From: Bog-473 sp963756025
Lineage (GTDB): Bacteria; Actinomycetota; Acidimicrobiia; Acidimicrobiales; RAAP-2
Direction of reading: 5' to 3'
NCBI GenBank assembly: GCA_963756025.1
Contig: CAVWMF010000007.1
Coordinates: 1,139,739-1,203,738 of the forward strand
DNA: 64,000 nt
Shown: piece by piece, positions 63,959 to 64,000 of the stretch
How positions within the stretch are numbered: the stretch's first letter is position 1
Layout: each line of letters begins with the position of its first letter
Program-made: the position numbers and the translations under genes
The notes under the pieces: model-generated
The model's input: the letters and a program-made list of their open reading frames with translations, nothing else
What the model was told of the DNA's origin: nothing
The model's database searches: none

Positions 63959-63982
63959 GACCCCGTCAGAATCCGAAGAGCC
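63959..63982 (-). repeat. Right inverted repeat of the ISL3-type element
   Basis: GACCCCGTCAGAATCCGAAG and AGCC form the right end and are the partially matched complement of the left end. Confidence 0.75.
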
Positions 63983-64000
63983 CCTTTTACCTGCCTGTTT

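Larger units (their letters stand above)
62597..63982 (+). mobile_element. ISL3-family insertion sequence, decayed
   Basis: The 1.39-kb element is bounded by inverted ends that begin GGCTCTTCGGAT and share CGGGGTC further in. It encloses one transposase gene in several frames. The end sequence and length fit the ISL3 family. No matching 8-base target duplication is visible beside it. The transposase is broken, so the copy should be immobile unless helped. Confidence 0.75.

Overview
The window is high-GC DNA with strongly G/C-ending codons, many GTG starts, a DinB-type maleylpyruvate-isomerase-like enzyme and several flavin and CoA-dependent catabolic enzymes. Together these point to an actinobacterium. 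Two large secreted proteins end in runs of an approximately 42-residue 'YWLVxxDGGIFxFGDA' repeat, which I associate with Acidimicrobiia, so a member of that class is the most likely source (inference; no marker gene such as rRNA is present).

Layout. 0.1-9 kb: a copper-type P-ATPase with a damaged frame, an MDR oxidoreductase and a TetR repressor, divergent from a DHA2-family drug exporter with a visible promoter/operator, then a SIMPL protein, a coupled GNAT/enoyl-CoA hydratase pair, a MerR remnant and a VOC protein. 9-20 kb: class II aldolase, FUSC exporter, CoA-transferase, DMT permease, orotate phosphoribosyltransferase (pyrE), a Baeyer-Villiger monooxygenase, dihydrofolate reductase coupled to a D-aminoacylase-like amidohydrolase, and a small metallophosphoesterase. 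20-28 kb: a minus-strand catabolic operon (PaaK-like ligase, an unrecognised 238-aa protein, acyl-CoA synthetase, cysteine-less thiolase-like protein, DUF35 OB-fold protein, amidohydrolase), divergent from a TetR/DUF2889 pair. A promoter and palindrome lie between the two. 28-38 kb: oxidoreductases, a BrkB-type membrane protein, a tyrosine phosphatase, another amidohydrolase, a broken aldo/keto reductase, a HAPMO-like monooxygenase and a berberine-bridge-type oxidase.

38-47 kb is a signalling and stress region: a STAS protein; a histidine kinase with a cyclic-nucleotide sensor next to a receiver-flavoreductase fusion that lacks the thioredoxin-reductase CxxC; two putative diiron proteins; and remnants of a sigma factor, a RibD-like reductase and a cation/proton antiporter. 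47-50 kb encodes secreted carbohydrate-active proteins (GH43-like and SGNH). 50-55 kb holds a compact MoxR/VWA module with two unrecognised divergent partners. 55-58.7 kb contains a methyltransferase, a degenerate tRNA-Glu-like sequence, a 57-residue secreted peptide and a universal stress protein. 58.8-62 kb is a 1,051-residue secreted propeller/repeat protein. The window ends in a decayed ISL3-family insertion sequence.

A recurrent feature is broken reading frames. At least seven genes outside the IS carry single-base frameshifts, and several others look like the product of short internal or flanking deletions. Whether this is real decay or sequence error cannot be settled from the sequence alone. 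Where I annotate a frameshifted gene I give the full extent the protein would have if the frame were restored.
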